Part shown: piece after piece, positions 1 through 8,126 of the stretch
Position numbering within the stretch: position 1 is the stretch's first letter
Layout: every line of letters starts with the position of its first letter
NCBI GenBank assembly: GCA_947630135.1
Contig: CANRGH010000001.1
Coordinates: forward strand, 1 to 64,000
Origin: an uncultured Monoglobus sp.
GTDB lineage: Bacteria; Bacillota; Clostridia; Monoglobales; Monoglobaceae
Direction: 5' to 3'
DNA: 64,000 nt
Program-made: the position numbers and the translations under genes
Notes under the pieces: generated by a model
Databases searched by the model: none
The model's input: the letters and a program-made list of their open reading frames with translations, nothing else
What the model was told of the DNA's origin: nothing

Positions 1-50
<50 letters not shown>

Positions 51-67
51 ACGACAGCATAATAAAA

Positions 68-91
68 GTTATAACCGCCCGCGGTTATAAC
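68..91. repeat. Perfect 11-bp inverted repeat between two tRNAs
   Basis: GTTATAACCGC and its exact reverse complement are separated by 2 nt, filling most of the 43-nt spacer between tRNA-Gly and tRNA-Arg. No T-tract follows on the minus strand. A processing hairpin or a cruciform is as plausible as a terminator. Confidence 0.7.
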
Positions 92-93
92 GT

Positions 94-167
94 TGGAGCG
101 GGTGATGGGAATCGAACCCACGCAATCAGCTTGGAAGGCTGAGATTCTACCATTGAACTACACCCGC
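94..167 (-). tRNA. tRNA-Gly (anticodon TCC)
   Basis: The acceptor stem GCGGGTG pairs with CACCCGC, the discriminator is T and CCA is genome-encoded (94-96). The D arm contains AGTTCAATGGTAGAA. The anticodon loop CTTCCAA gives TCC, and the T arm contains GTGGGTTCGATTCCCA. All arms are intact, so it should be functional. Confidence 0.96.
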
Positions 168-196
168 ACATATGCCACCGTATCGGCGACTTAATT

Positions 197-225
197 AGTA
201 TAGCAAGTTCTTGCCATTTTGTCAA
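197..225 (-). promoter_or_regulatory. Sigma-A promoter of the tRNA-Gly/tRNA-Arg unit
   Basis: On the minus strand there is a perfect -35 TTGACA (220-225), a 17-nt spacer and -10 TATACT (197-202). The -10 box lies about 30 nt before the mature tRNA-Gly 5' end, as expected for a stable RNA promoter. Confidence 0.85.
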
Positions 226-303
226 GGGTTTTTTGGCGATTTTTTAAAAATAATTTTTTGATCAAAAAAACCGCGTCACAGCACATTATCATGGTGACAA
301 TTG

Positions 304-333
304 TTGACGGCAAAACATGATCTGTGCTATAAT
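304..333 (+). promoter_or_regulatory. Sigma-A promoter for the HTH protein
   Basis: -35 TTGACG (304-309), an 18-nt spacer and a perfect -10 TATAAT (328-333). The start codon follows 40 nt downstream. A GGAG (357-360) is the ribosome binding site. Confidence 0.8.
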
Positions 334-372
334 ATTTAGGAATTTTATGAAATTACGGAGCGGCTTAACAGC

Positions 373-1740
373 ATGACAGTCGGTGAATATTTAAAAAATC
401 TTCTTAAGCAAAAAGAGGTAAGCGTTACTTGGTTGTCAAATGAGCTCGGTCTCAAAAGCAGGAATGTTTTATACCGCGTTTTCAACGACTATTACAGCGA
501 CGATAAAACGCGCGAAATGATCGAGCGAATTTACAAAATAGTGATTTTTTCGGATGCCGAGAAAGCTAAAATTGGTGAGTTATTAAATATAGGCGTGACA
601 AGCCGTCAGGTTACCGAAAGCAGAAACATATTGAGCGGGATATACAAAGACCCGTCATATGGCAAGTTCGGCACGGTGCACGGCGGCATGCATATAAATT
701 TTTCCGATATACTAAAGCACGCGGCGCCGCATGAATCGGTCGTATTCATGGCGGGCGTTTCCGACGCGCGGATTATCGGGGATATTGACAGTTTTCTCGG
801 CAATTCTGAAAAAACCACCGCTTACAATTATTTTCACTTCTCGCAGAGGAACATGACCTGTCACGAGATAACCGCTTTGATCACGCTGATGGGGCACAAA
901 AACTACACGCCTCTTCTTACGCGGAACGTTGATTTCAGAGGCGTTTTCATATTGTATAAAACAGAGTCGGAATACCGCGGCATCAAGCTCGAGCTTTTCC
1001 AAAACGACTATCTGTTTCTTGAAACGCCGGTTTCGGAGGAGTTTTATAACCATATAATTTACAAAAAAGATATTTTTAACGATCTTTGCGAGCCTGTGAA
1101 AAAGCCGGGAAGCAGAGTTGTTGACTATATCGACATAATAAAAGACAGTATTATCTTTGACAACACCGAAACATATTTCAGCGAGGGCGCTCCGTGCTTC
1201 GGAAATCTCCCATATAACATCGTATATGATATGTTTAAAGACATAAACTTTTTCGGATTTCCGAAAGATCATCCTTATATCGTCAAGCTTATCAACATGT
1301 TCATATCCCGCCAAAAGTCGTTTATGGAAAACCCCGCGGCCAAAAAGCTGTTTTTATTTGATTACGATTCAATCAAGCGCATGATGCAGACCGGCCTCTC
1401 GTTTGACCACGCCGAGCATTTCAAGCCCATGAGCCAAAAGCAGCTTAAAGATTATTTTGACTCGCTTATAAAAACCGCGAAGGAAAGGCCCGACAAGATA
1501 CGCTTCCGCTTCACAAAAGTGCCGCTGAAACGGCCGTTCGTCTACGGAATAGACACCATGCTGTACAGCTATATTTCAGACTCAGGCTACACGGACGGAT
1601 TTTTCATAATGCTGAGAAACAAATCTCTTTTTGACGTTATGAACGATTTTATGCCGTACGTCTGGGATGAGTACACAATGTCCGACGAGGAGAGCGCGAA
1701 GCTGCTCGCGCAGATGAGCGACGAATATATCAAGCCGTGA
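373..1740 (+). CDS. HTH-headed protein of unknown function (455 aa)
   Basis: The first ~55 residues look like a small XRE/phage-repressor-type helix-turn-helix (WLSNELGLKSRNVLYRVF). The remaining ~400 residues have no motif I recognise. No signal peptide or membrane segment is visible, so a cytoplasmic DNA-binding sensor or regulator is the best inference. The ATG is preceded by GGAG at 12-nt spacing and a strong promoter. A terminator follows directly, so it is monocistronic. It sits just upstream of a BlaI/BlaR1-type operon, but nothing in the sequence ties them together. Confidence 0.7.
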   Translation: MTVGEYLKNLLKQKEVSVTWLSNELGLKSRNVLYRVFNDYYSDDKTREMIERIYKIVIFSDAEKAKIGELLNIGVTSRQVTESRNILSGIYKDPSYGKFGTVHGGMHINFSDILKHAAPHESVVFMAGVSDARIIGDIDSFLGNSEKTTAYNYFHFSQRNMTCHEITALITLMGHKNYTPLLTRNVDFRGVFILYKTESEYRGIKLELFQNDYLFLETPVSEEFYNHIIYKKDIFNDLCEPVKKPGSRVVDYIDIIKDSIIFDNTETYFSEGAPCFGNLPYNIVYDMFKDINFFGFPKDHPYIVKLINMFISRQKSFMENPAAKKLFLFDYDSIKRMMQTGLSFDHAEHFKPMSQKQLKDYFDSLIKTAKERPDKIRFRFTKVPLKRPFVYGIDTMLYSYISDSGYTDGFFIMLRNKSLFDVMNDFMPYVWDEYTMSDEESAKLLAQMSDEYIKP

Positions 1741-1759
1741 ACCGACCTTAAAAAATCAG

Positions 1760-1788
1760 GCGCCGAAATTCCGTTTCGGCGCTTTTTT
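1760..1788 (+). terminator. Intrinsic terminator after the HTH gene
   Basis: GCGCCGAAA and TTTCGGCGC form a 9-bp stem with a 5-nt loop, followed by six T. Confidence 0.9.
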
Positions 1789-1841
1789 GATCCCCAAAAA
1801 TCTTATTTTAAAAATTTTTTAAAAAAATTTTAAAAAAAGTA

Positions 1842-1892
1842 TTGACAAATATAACTACATATTGTAGAATATACTTATCTACACAGTGTAGA
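1842..1892 (+). promoter_or_regulatory. Promoter with two BlaI/MecI-type operators
   Basis: -35 TTGACA (1842-1847), a 17-nt spacer and -10 TAGAAT (1865-1870). Two dyads of identical consensus CTACA-N3-TGTAG lie at 1855-1867 (overlapping the -10) and 1879-1891 (in the leader). Their centres are 24 bp apart. BlaI/MecI repressors bind TACA/TGTA dyads, so the first gene of the operon very likely autorepresses here. Confidence 0.88.
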
Positions 1893-1912
1893 GAATTGGA
1901 GGTATTAAAATT

Positions 1913-2269
1913 ATGAAGATTTCGGAATCGGAAATGGAAGTTATGAAAATCATCTGGGGCAAAAAGGGCGAAGCGGTGACGACCGCCTACATCCTTGACA
2001 GTCTCAAAACACCCTGGAAGCACACTACGGTGCTCACATTTTTAAAGCGGCTCTGCGACAAGGGCGTTTTAAAGTGCGAGCGCATCGGCAAAGCAAATTT
2101 ATACTCCCCGCTCATCAGCGAGAGAGAGTATAAGAACGCACAGACAAAAGAGTTCATGTCGGAGCTCCACTCGGGCTCGGTCAAGAATTTTCTGACCGCG
2201 CTCTACGGGGACAAGCGTCCGACCAAGGATGAGATCAACGAGATAAAAGAGTGGTTCGAGGGGGTGTAG
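1913..2269 (+). CDS. BlaI/MecI-family transcriptional repressor
   Basis: This 118-aa winged-helix repressor has the usual family length and opening (SESEMEVMKIIWGKKGEAVT), followed by the recognition-helix region WKHTTVLTFLKRLCDKGVL. The C-terminal helices serve for dimerisation. The family dimer is inactivated by proteolysis triggered by a partner M56 peptidase, which is the next gene 4 nt downstream. An AGGT-type SD precedes the ATG. Two CTACA-N3-TGTAG operators lie in its promoter, so autoregulation is expected. Regulation of the downstream SLH array is possible but not shown. Confidence 0.92.
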   Translation: MKISESEMEVMKIIWGKKGEAVTTAYILDSLKTPWKHTTVLTFLKRLCDKGVLKCERIGKANLYSPLISEREYKNAQTKEFMSELHSGSVKNFLTALYGDKRPTKDEINEIKEWFEGV

Positions 2270-2273
2270 TCAA

Positions 2274-3953
2274 ATGACGGAACTGCTTCACAAACTGCTG
2301 ATATGCACGGTAAGCGGAAGCATCATGTTCGGTCTCGGCACCTTGTTTAACTTAAAATTCAGAAAGAGCAGCATGTCGCGCTGGTACTACGGCATAATCA
2401 TTTTGTCATTGATAATGCTGCTGGTGCCCCTTGAGTTCGGCGGCCTTACGCCGAAGCTCATAAACGTGACGGTGCCGCGCAGGCTGACAGAGGCTCCTCT
2501 TCCTCCTCCGCCGAACGGCGCCGCGGTCGGCGCAGCGCGAATATCGCCGATCGCGGTAATATTCGCAATTTGGCTCACGGTGGCGCTGATTTTGGCGGCC
2601 CGCGCCGTAATAATGTATTTCCGTGCGCGAAGAACGATCAAGCGGATCTCGCGCCCCTGCGAGGATCCCGAGGCGCTCCGCGTCTGCGAAAAGCTCCGCG
2701 GGCAGCTCAAAATACGCAAAAAAGTCCGCGTCATGGTCAGCGGCGGCACACAGTCGCCCCTGCTGTTCGGGATTTTAAGGCCAGAAATAATCATACCCGA
2801 CCGCGATTTTGACAGCGAGAGCCTGAGGCTTATTTTCGCCCATGAGCTGACCCACCTCAAGCACCACGACCTTCCGGTCAAGCTGCTGGGTCTTGCGGCG
2901 GGCTGTGTTCACTGGTTCAACCCGATCATCTATCCTCTCAGGAAATCGCTGAATACGGTTTGCGAGCTGTGCTGCGACGAGTCGGTGCTCCGCAGACTGA
3001 AGCTCAACGACAACAAGGACTACGGCAGGCTGATCATTTCGGTGGTCGAGGACAGCGGCCCGAGCTACGCCGCGTATTCAACTTCCATGGCCTCGGCCAA
3101 AAAGAGCATGAAAAAGCGGCTTTCGAGAATAGCGCACTTCAAAGAAATAACCGGAGCGCTCAAAATGATTAGCGTGCTGACGGCGGGCGCGCTGACGGTG
3201 TGCAGTCTGACGGCGTTCGGCTTTACCCAGGCAGCCGAGATCATGCCCGAGGAGATCGCGCCCGTGTTTGAGGGAAAGGGAAAATCGGTCATAAGCAAAT
3301 TCTCGGCCGAAGCTCCCGCGACGCCGCTGCCCGCGGCCGAGTTACACCCGGACGAACCGGGGCCCGACGCGGAGACTACGGACGCGGCGCGCGTGGAGAA
3401 CGCGGCACCGAGCGACGCAAACGTTTCACAAACCGGGACGGAAAACACCGCGAATGAACAGTCGTTTTATGAACCGTCTTCCGAAGAACAATTGTCCGCA
3501 GAACCCGAAGCGCAGTCGTCCGCGGAACAATTGTCCGTAGAACCCGAACCGCAGTCGTCAAGCGACCGCGCAACTGTTCGCGAGGCTCCGGCGGCTCCCG
3601 CGTCACCCACGACTGTCCCGGCCGTTGAAGCGCCGCGGCCCGAGACAGTAAAAGTGCCGGGCGTGTCGTCTTATGTGCTGAACCTTGAATACGGCACGGA
3701 CGGAAAGGCGTCAACCCCCATACTCGAAGCGGCAAGCACCGCGAAGATCGGGTTCACGCTGACCGCACGGGCGGGCGCGGTTGAGATTTACAAATGCGAC
3801 GCTTACGGAAACGCCGCCGAGCTTATCTACGGAGACGACAAAAGCTCCGTCACGTCGTTCAAGCTTCCCGTCACCAAAGGCGAATATTTCTACGCGGTTT
3901 TCGGAAAAGACGAAATTGATGAGAGCAATTCAAACACGCTGATAATCAAGTGA
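2274..3953 (+). CDS. BlaR1-like M56 membrane metallopeptidase with atypical ectodomain
   Basis: The 559-aa protein starts with membrane helices (to ~residue 120). It carries a cytosolic M56 zinc peptidase with HELTH near residue 189 and the downstream Glu in CELCCDES. A final transmembrane helix lies near residue 310 (LTAGALTVCSLTAFGF). In known systems this protease cleaves BlaI after ligand sensing. The penicillin-binding sensor of classical BlaR1 is absent. Instead there is a ~130-residue Pro/Glu/Ala/Ser-rich linker with repeats of the type QLS(A/V)EPE, then a ~95-residue C-terminal module (~465-559). That module matches the free secreted protein at 8127-8501 in pattern (I-Y/F-K-C, SFK, GEY-F/Y-Y, terminal LIIK). 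The ligand is unknown and is probably an envelope signal rather than a beta-lactam. Confidence 0.88.
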   Translation: MTELLHKLLICTVSGSIMFGLGTLFNLKFRKSSMSRWYYGIIILSLIMLLVPLEFGGLTPKLINVTVPRRLTEAPLPPPPNGAAVGAARISPIAVIFAIWLTVALILAARAVIMYFRARRTIKRISRPCEDPEALRVCEKLRGQLKIRKKVRVMVSGGTQSPLLFGILRPEIIIPDRDFDSESLRLIFAHELTHLKHHDLPVKLLGLAAGCVHWFNPIIYPLRKSLNTVCELCCDESVLRRLKLNDNKDYGRLIISVVEDSGPSYAAYSTSMASAKKSMKKRLSRIAHFKEITGALKMISVLTAGALTVCSLTAFGFTQAAEIMPEEIAPVFEGKGKSVISKFSAEAPATPLPAAELHPDEPGPDAETTDAARVENAAPSDANVSQTGTENTANEQSFYEPSSEEQLSAEPEAQSSAEQLSVEPEPQSSSDRATVREAPAAPASPTTVPAVEAPRPETVKVPGVSSYVLNLEYGTDGKASTPILEAASTAKIGFTLTARAGAVEIYKCDAYGNAAELIYGDDKSSVTSFKLPVTKGEYFYAVFGKDEIDESNSNTLIIK

Positions 3954-4000
3954 CAAGCGTGACACCCAAAGGATCTGGGCACGAATATTGACTGGCCTGC

Positions 4001-4235
4001 GGGCGGCCGAGGTCGTCCGCCCCTACGGTGTAGGGCAGCATGCCCACATGCCGCCGGCCGGATGTGGGCATCCGGCCCTACAACGATGGAGGATGTAAAT
4101 CGGGCGGATAATATCCGCCCCTACGGGTGCCTGTGATGTACCATATCGTCGCAGCCGTGCAAACTCCGCCAATCCTGTAGGGGCGGCAATCTGCCGCCCG
4201 TTCTATTCACTATTCGCTAATCACTAATCACTACG
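4001..4235. repeat. REP/BIME-like repeat block A
   Basis: Five GTAG-headed GC-rich hairpins lie in alternating orientation: 4001-4026 (-), 4030-4055 (+), 4056-4081 (-, abutting the previous one), 4102-4124 (-) and 4177-4200 (+). An AT-rich tract of ctaatcacta-type words (4203-4235) then runs into the ribosome binding site of the next gene. The ~100-bp unit 4102-4200 recurs at 6013-6111 and 10359-10457. GTAG followed by a palindrome is the hallmark of REP sequences mobilised by RAYT Y1 transposases. No such transposase is present here. Bases 3954-4000 hold nothing I can identify. Confidence 0.8.
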
Positions 4236-4252
4236 TTGAAAGAAGGATTTAT

Positions 4253-5935
4253 ATGAAAATTTTAAATAAAATACTATCGTTATTAATTTCCGCCGCGGTT
4301 CTGGCTTCGGTGTGCGGCGGGCTTTCGGCCTTCGCGGCCGAGCCTCCGGTAACCGGCGCCCGACTTAAGGAAATGGCGGAATGCCGCAAACTGAGCGACT
4401 CTCCCGACGCGGAGCAAATTCTGAACATGGAATACCAAGACCAAAACCCCGAGCTTGCCGTGACCGAACAAAAAGTCGAAAAAGTCGGTGATTATATTGA
4501 CCCGGACTCGGCGTTTATGATGTATTTAACTCCCGCTCAGGGCATCACCAAATTTTTCAGAGACGGAGGCGGAAACGCAAAATCATTCGCCGAAGCCTTT
4601 GATTTATTCAAAAATTCCGAATACTGCATCGAGGAATACTGGCAGAGGGTCGAGCCGTTTTACGACGAGCACGGCCAGCTTATGAACGCGAGAAATTTTG
4701 AGGTCCAATATTCGGACGGAAAACTCAATGACATCATGCCGCCGGCCGCCGCCGACTTCCGGTTTGAGGACAAATACTACGACTTGGCCGCGGAGGCCGT
4801 GAACAAAAGCGATATTCGGGATGTCAGCGCCGTTTACACTTTCATGAACGAGATCGCTCTCGACACCGACAAAGGCAGCTTCGTTATGCCCTGCGAAACC
4901 GTGACGAACGGATACGCCGCATATCTGGGATACGGCGAGATAAAGCTGGAGGGCGGAACGCTCTATCCCGTTTTGGATTACGACAATTTTTACAGTCTTC
5001 TGTCTCAATACGCGGGCGTGGCCTCCGAGCATTTTGAAAAACGCGTAAGAGAGGCAATAGGCGGTATGCCCACGCAGACCGAGGTTGAGCAATGCGGCGC
5101 GAGTTATCCCGAGGACACGGACAGCTTTTCGCGATATATAGGCACCGAGCCGCGATACTCCGACATAACGGCGGAGCAAGCGGCAGTGACCAATCAGATG
5201 AGCGACCTCGGCGTTATCACCGGGGAAAACGGATACTTCAGGCCTAACGACCGTGTGACCCGCGCCGAGACCGCGGCCATGCTTTGCAGGCTGTTTGATA
5301 TCGAGCCGTCCGTAAGCAGCGGATTTTCGGACGTTCCGGATGAATATTGGGCGGCGGGTTACATCGCCTCACTCGCGGAGCAGGGAGTGATCAACGGTTT
5401 CGAGGACGGCTCGTTCGGGCCCGAGGAGCCCGTGACATATGAGCAGGCGCTGAAAATGATCGAAAACCTGCTGGGCTACTCATCGCAAAGCACATTAACA
5501 TACGGCGAATATCCGGAAGGCGAGATAATTGTCGGAGCCATGCTGGGTCTTACCGACGACATGCCCGGATTTGACTCCGCCGACCCCGTATCGCGGATCG
5601 AAACGGCGTGTATACTGAGCCGCGCGCTGGACACCCACATTCTTACCGAATGTTATTACTTCACGGGCTCGTCTATGGGCTTCGGCTCCTCCGGCGTTAT
5701 TGACAAAACTCTCGCGGATTAGAAAAACGGCGCGGAACTGAGCGGTGAGTATTTCAGAAGCTCCGCGGCTTTTGAAGCCCGCAAAGAGGCATTGGAAAAC
5801 GAGCTTAACGTGAAATGCGGTGACATTTTCCGCGAATACCATGAGGCGACCGGGCTCATGTCCGGCAAAGTGAGCTTCGGATTGAGAATGATGCCAAAGC
5901 CGATAAAAAGCAACCCCGTACCGCGCATACAATAG
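4253..5935 (+). pseudogene. SLH-domain secreted protein 1, interrupted by in-frame amber codon
   Basis: The reading frame encodes a signal peptide (1-28), a family-specific N-terminal region (~30-290) and SLH units near residues 301, 359 and 419, which normally bind secondary cell-wall polymer. A TAG at 5720-5722 stops it after 489 aa. The same frame continues without another stop to TAG 5933-5935, encoding KNGAELSGEYF... and ending NPVPRIQ. This matches the C-terminal tails of the three downstream paralogs, where the equivalent stop position is Leu. Full length would be 560 codons, as in its neighbour. The truncated product keeps all SLH units and may still work. An SD (GAAAGAAGG) precedes the ATG. 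Confidence 0.88.
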
Positions 5936-5954
5936 GGGATTTGTCCAAAAGCGT

Positions 5955-6150
5955 TCCCACCTCCGTCTTTTCGCCTTACGGCGAAAATCCACCTCCTCCC
6001 CGGAGGAGGCACGGGCGGATAATATCCGCCCCTACGGATGCCTGTGATGTACCATATCGTCACAGCCGTGCAAACTCCGCCAATCCTGTAGGGGCGGCAA
6101 TCTGCCGCCCGTTCTATTCGCTATTCACTAATTACTAATCACTACGTTGG
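5955..6150. repeat. REP/BIME-like repeat block B
   Basis: In order it holds a hairpin centred on TTTTCGCC/GGCGAAAA (about 5968-5988), a CTCCTCC/GGAGGAG hairpin (about 5992-6008), and GTAG-headed hairpins at 6013-6036 (-) and 6088-6111 (+). The same ctattcactaattacta tract as in block A follows, ending at the next SD. The segment 6013-6150 is nearly identical to the matching parts of blocks A and D. Confidence 0.78.
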
Positions 6151-6163
6151 AAGGAAGGATAAT

Positions 6164-7846
6164 ATGAAAAAATTTAAAAAAATTATATTGGCGGCCGTTG
6201 CAGCGGCGGTTGCCCTGACCGCTTTCACATGCACCGCCGTCTCGGCGGCGGAGCGCGTGACCGGCAGACAGATAAAAGAGCTCGCGGAGGTCACGCTGCG
6301 CAGCGAGCCCGATCTGGGAACCATTCTCTCCACCCAATTTGTTCCGTATGACGGCGACGTCACAAACGTCTCCAACTTCGGCGAACTGATCGACCCGAAC
6401 TCCGCGTTTTTGGTTCACTCGAACGCCGAGAGCTACACGCGGCTCATCGGAAACGGAGCCGACAACATAGCCGAGGCGATCGAGCTCTGCGAAAACGGCA
6501 TAAACAGCGGAACGCGATATGACGACTCGAGCGAAAGATGCTATTACCAGCCTCTGCCGGGCTACCCGAACTGCGCGGACTATCCGCAGTTCAGCGGCGC
6601 GGCGGCATACAGACTGAGCCTCAAAAACGGCGAGCCGATCGATCTTACGGTACAGCCCCTATATAACTACTCGGGCGAGTATGACAAAATCGCCGAAGTT
6701 TTAAACAAATTCGGCATCGGCAAACCCGCCGCCGTCTACCTCTTCGGCTCCTCCTTCGGCAACCCGCTCAAATCGGCGGCGTTCGGGATTTCGGTGAGCG
6801 GTGACGAGGAATATATCATCCCCGTCGGCGCCGATCTTGAGGACAATTATTCCGACTCGGCCCTGAAAGCGTATGAGCTCTATGACATAAGGGACTACAA
6901 CGCGTTTTTCGCAAGCCGCGGCGACGCCTCCGACAGCCTGCTCAAAACCGCCGAGCAAGAGCGCCTTGATCTTCTTCCGGGCGTCAGAACGCGCGAGGAG
7001 CTTGTGAAAGCCGACGAGCTTGTCGGCGCGAACGAGACCGACAGCTTTTCAAAATACATAGGCACCGAGCCGCGGTACTCGGACATCACGGCGGGTCAGG
7101 CTGCGGTCACGAACCAACTCACCGATCTCGGCGTGATCAACGGCAGCGACGGAATGTTTTATCCCTCAAGCGACGTGACGCGGGCCGAGACCGCGGCCAT
7201 GCTGTGCAGGCTGTTTGAGATCGCGCCCGAAAGCTCCGTCTCGTTCGGCGACGTTCCGCAAAGCCACTGGGCAGCGGGCTATATCGGAGCGCTCGCGCAA
7301 ATGGGCGTGTTGAGCGGCTTTGGCGACGGAACCTTCCGCCCCGACGAGAGCGTGACATATGAGCAGGCGTTCAAAATGGTCGAGCAGCTTTTGGGATACA
7401 CCCCGAAGGTACTTTTAAGCGTCGGCAGCGAATATCCCGCGGCGAACGTGCTGGCGGCGGTTCGTCTGGGGCTCGCGGGCGACCTCGGAAACTTTGATTC
7501 GGCGGACGCCATATCGAGGATCGAGCTTGCATGCGTGCTGAGCCGCGCGCTTGACACGCATATGGCGACGGTCGAGGTGTTTATCGAAAACCTCACCTCG
7601 GGAACGTATTACTTCACCGACGTGACGCTGAGCGACCTCAAAAACGGCGCCGCCCTCACCGGAAAGCTCTGCGTGAGCGACGAGGAGCTGCTTGAATACA
7701 CAAACGCGCTCAAGAACGAGTATGCCGAAAAGACAAAATATATTATTGACGAGACCGTCAGAAAAGTCGGCGGAATGGGAGTGATCGCCGACGGCGGCAT
7801 GATCCTACCCCCAGCCCCGAAAAATATACCGAGGACAACAACATAG
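6164..7846 (+). CDS. SLH-domain secreted protein 2
   Basis: This 560-aa paralog has a signal peptide (MKKFKKIILAAVAAAVALTA...), the shared N-terminal family region beginning VTGRQIKELAE, and the block YIGTEPRYSDITAGQAAVTN that opens the first SLH unit (~300). A second SLH unit (DVPQSHWAAGYIGALAQMG) and a degenerate third follow, then a ~90-residue tail ending IPRTTT. SLH units anchor proteins non-covalently to pyruvylated wall polymers. Here they are internal rather than terminal, which is unusual. The SD GGAAGGAAGG precedes the ATG. The gene belongs to a tandem array of four paralogs separated by REP blocks. Confidence 0.88.
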   Translation: MKKFKKIILAAVAAAVALTAFTCTAVSAAERVTGRQIKELAEVTLRSEPDLGTILSTQFVPYDGDVTNVSNFGELIDPNSAFLVHSNAESYTRLIGNGADNIAEAIELCENGINSGTRYDDSSERCYYQPLPGYPNCADYPQFSGAAAYRLSLKNGEPIDLTVQPLYNYSGEYDKIAEVLNKFGIGKPAAVYLFGSSFGNPLKSAAFGISVSGDEEYIIPVGADLEDNYSDSALKAYELYDIRDYNAFFASRGDASDSLLKTAEQERLDLLPGVRTREELVKADELVGANETDSFSKYIGTEPRYSDITAGQAAVTNQLTDLGVINGSDGMFYPSSDVTRAETAAMLCRLFEIAPESSVSFGDVPQSHWAAGYIGALAQMGVLSGFGDGTFRPDESVTYEQAFKMVEQLLGYTPKVLLSVGSEYPAANVLAAVRLGLAGDLGNFDSADAISRIELACVLSRALDTHMATVEVFIENLTSGTYYFTDVTLSDLKNGAALTGKLCVSDEELLEYTNALKNEYAEKTKYIIDETVRKVGGMGVIADGGMILPPAPKNIPRTTT

Positions 7847-7848
7847 GG

Positions 7849-8110
7849 ACTAGGGAATAGAGACTAGGGACTAGGTTCCCACCTCCGTCTGCGGCAAGCC
7901 GCAGACACCTCCTCCCCGGAGGAGGCACGGGCGGATAATATCCGCCCGCGGGACGCCGAGGTCGTCGTCCCCTACAACCAAAGTACGCAAAACGCCGTAG
8001 GGGCGGACGACCCGGCCGCCCGTCATTAAAACGAACGCGGGAAATACGCGAATGTTTTTCGCCAAACTGTCTCCGCGTATTCGCTATTCGCTAATTGCTA
8101 ATCACCACGT
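7849..8110. repeat. REP/BIME-like repeat block C
   Basis: It begins with short CTAGGGA tandem words (7849-7876), then a TCTGCGG/CCGCAGA hairpin and the CTCCTCC/GGAGGAG hairpin. GTAG-headed hairpins follow on both strands (about 7929-7948, 7951-7975 and 7997-8025). The attcgctaattgctaatcac tract (8082-8109) abuts the next SD. The composition differs from blocks A, B and D, so it is a re-assortment of the same modules. Confidence 0.72.
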
Positions 8111-8126
8111 TGAAAGGATGAATAAT

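Noticed and set aside
3735-3760. STAK (SxxK) motif in the BlaR1-like ectodomain as a beta-lactam acylation site
   Set aside because: The domain is only ~95 residues and lacks the other penicillin-sensor motifs (SxN, KTG). It also matches a small secreted protein without SxxK, so the motif is chance.
5720-5722. TAG recoded as an amino acid genome-wide
   Set aside because: TAG is used as a normal stop at several clear gene ends here (2269, 5935, 7846, 15334), each followed by non-homologous sequence, so the code is standard.
8052-8126. 25-residue N-terminal extension of the small secreted protein
   Set aside because: The extension is translated repeat-tract DNA without an SD. The ATG at 8127 has an SD and a signal peptide, as in its neighbours.
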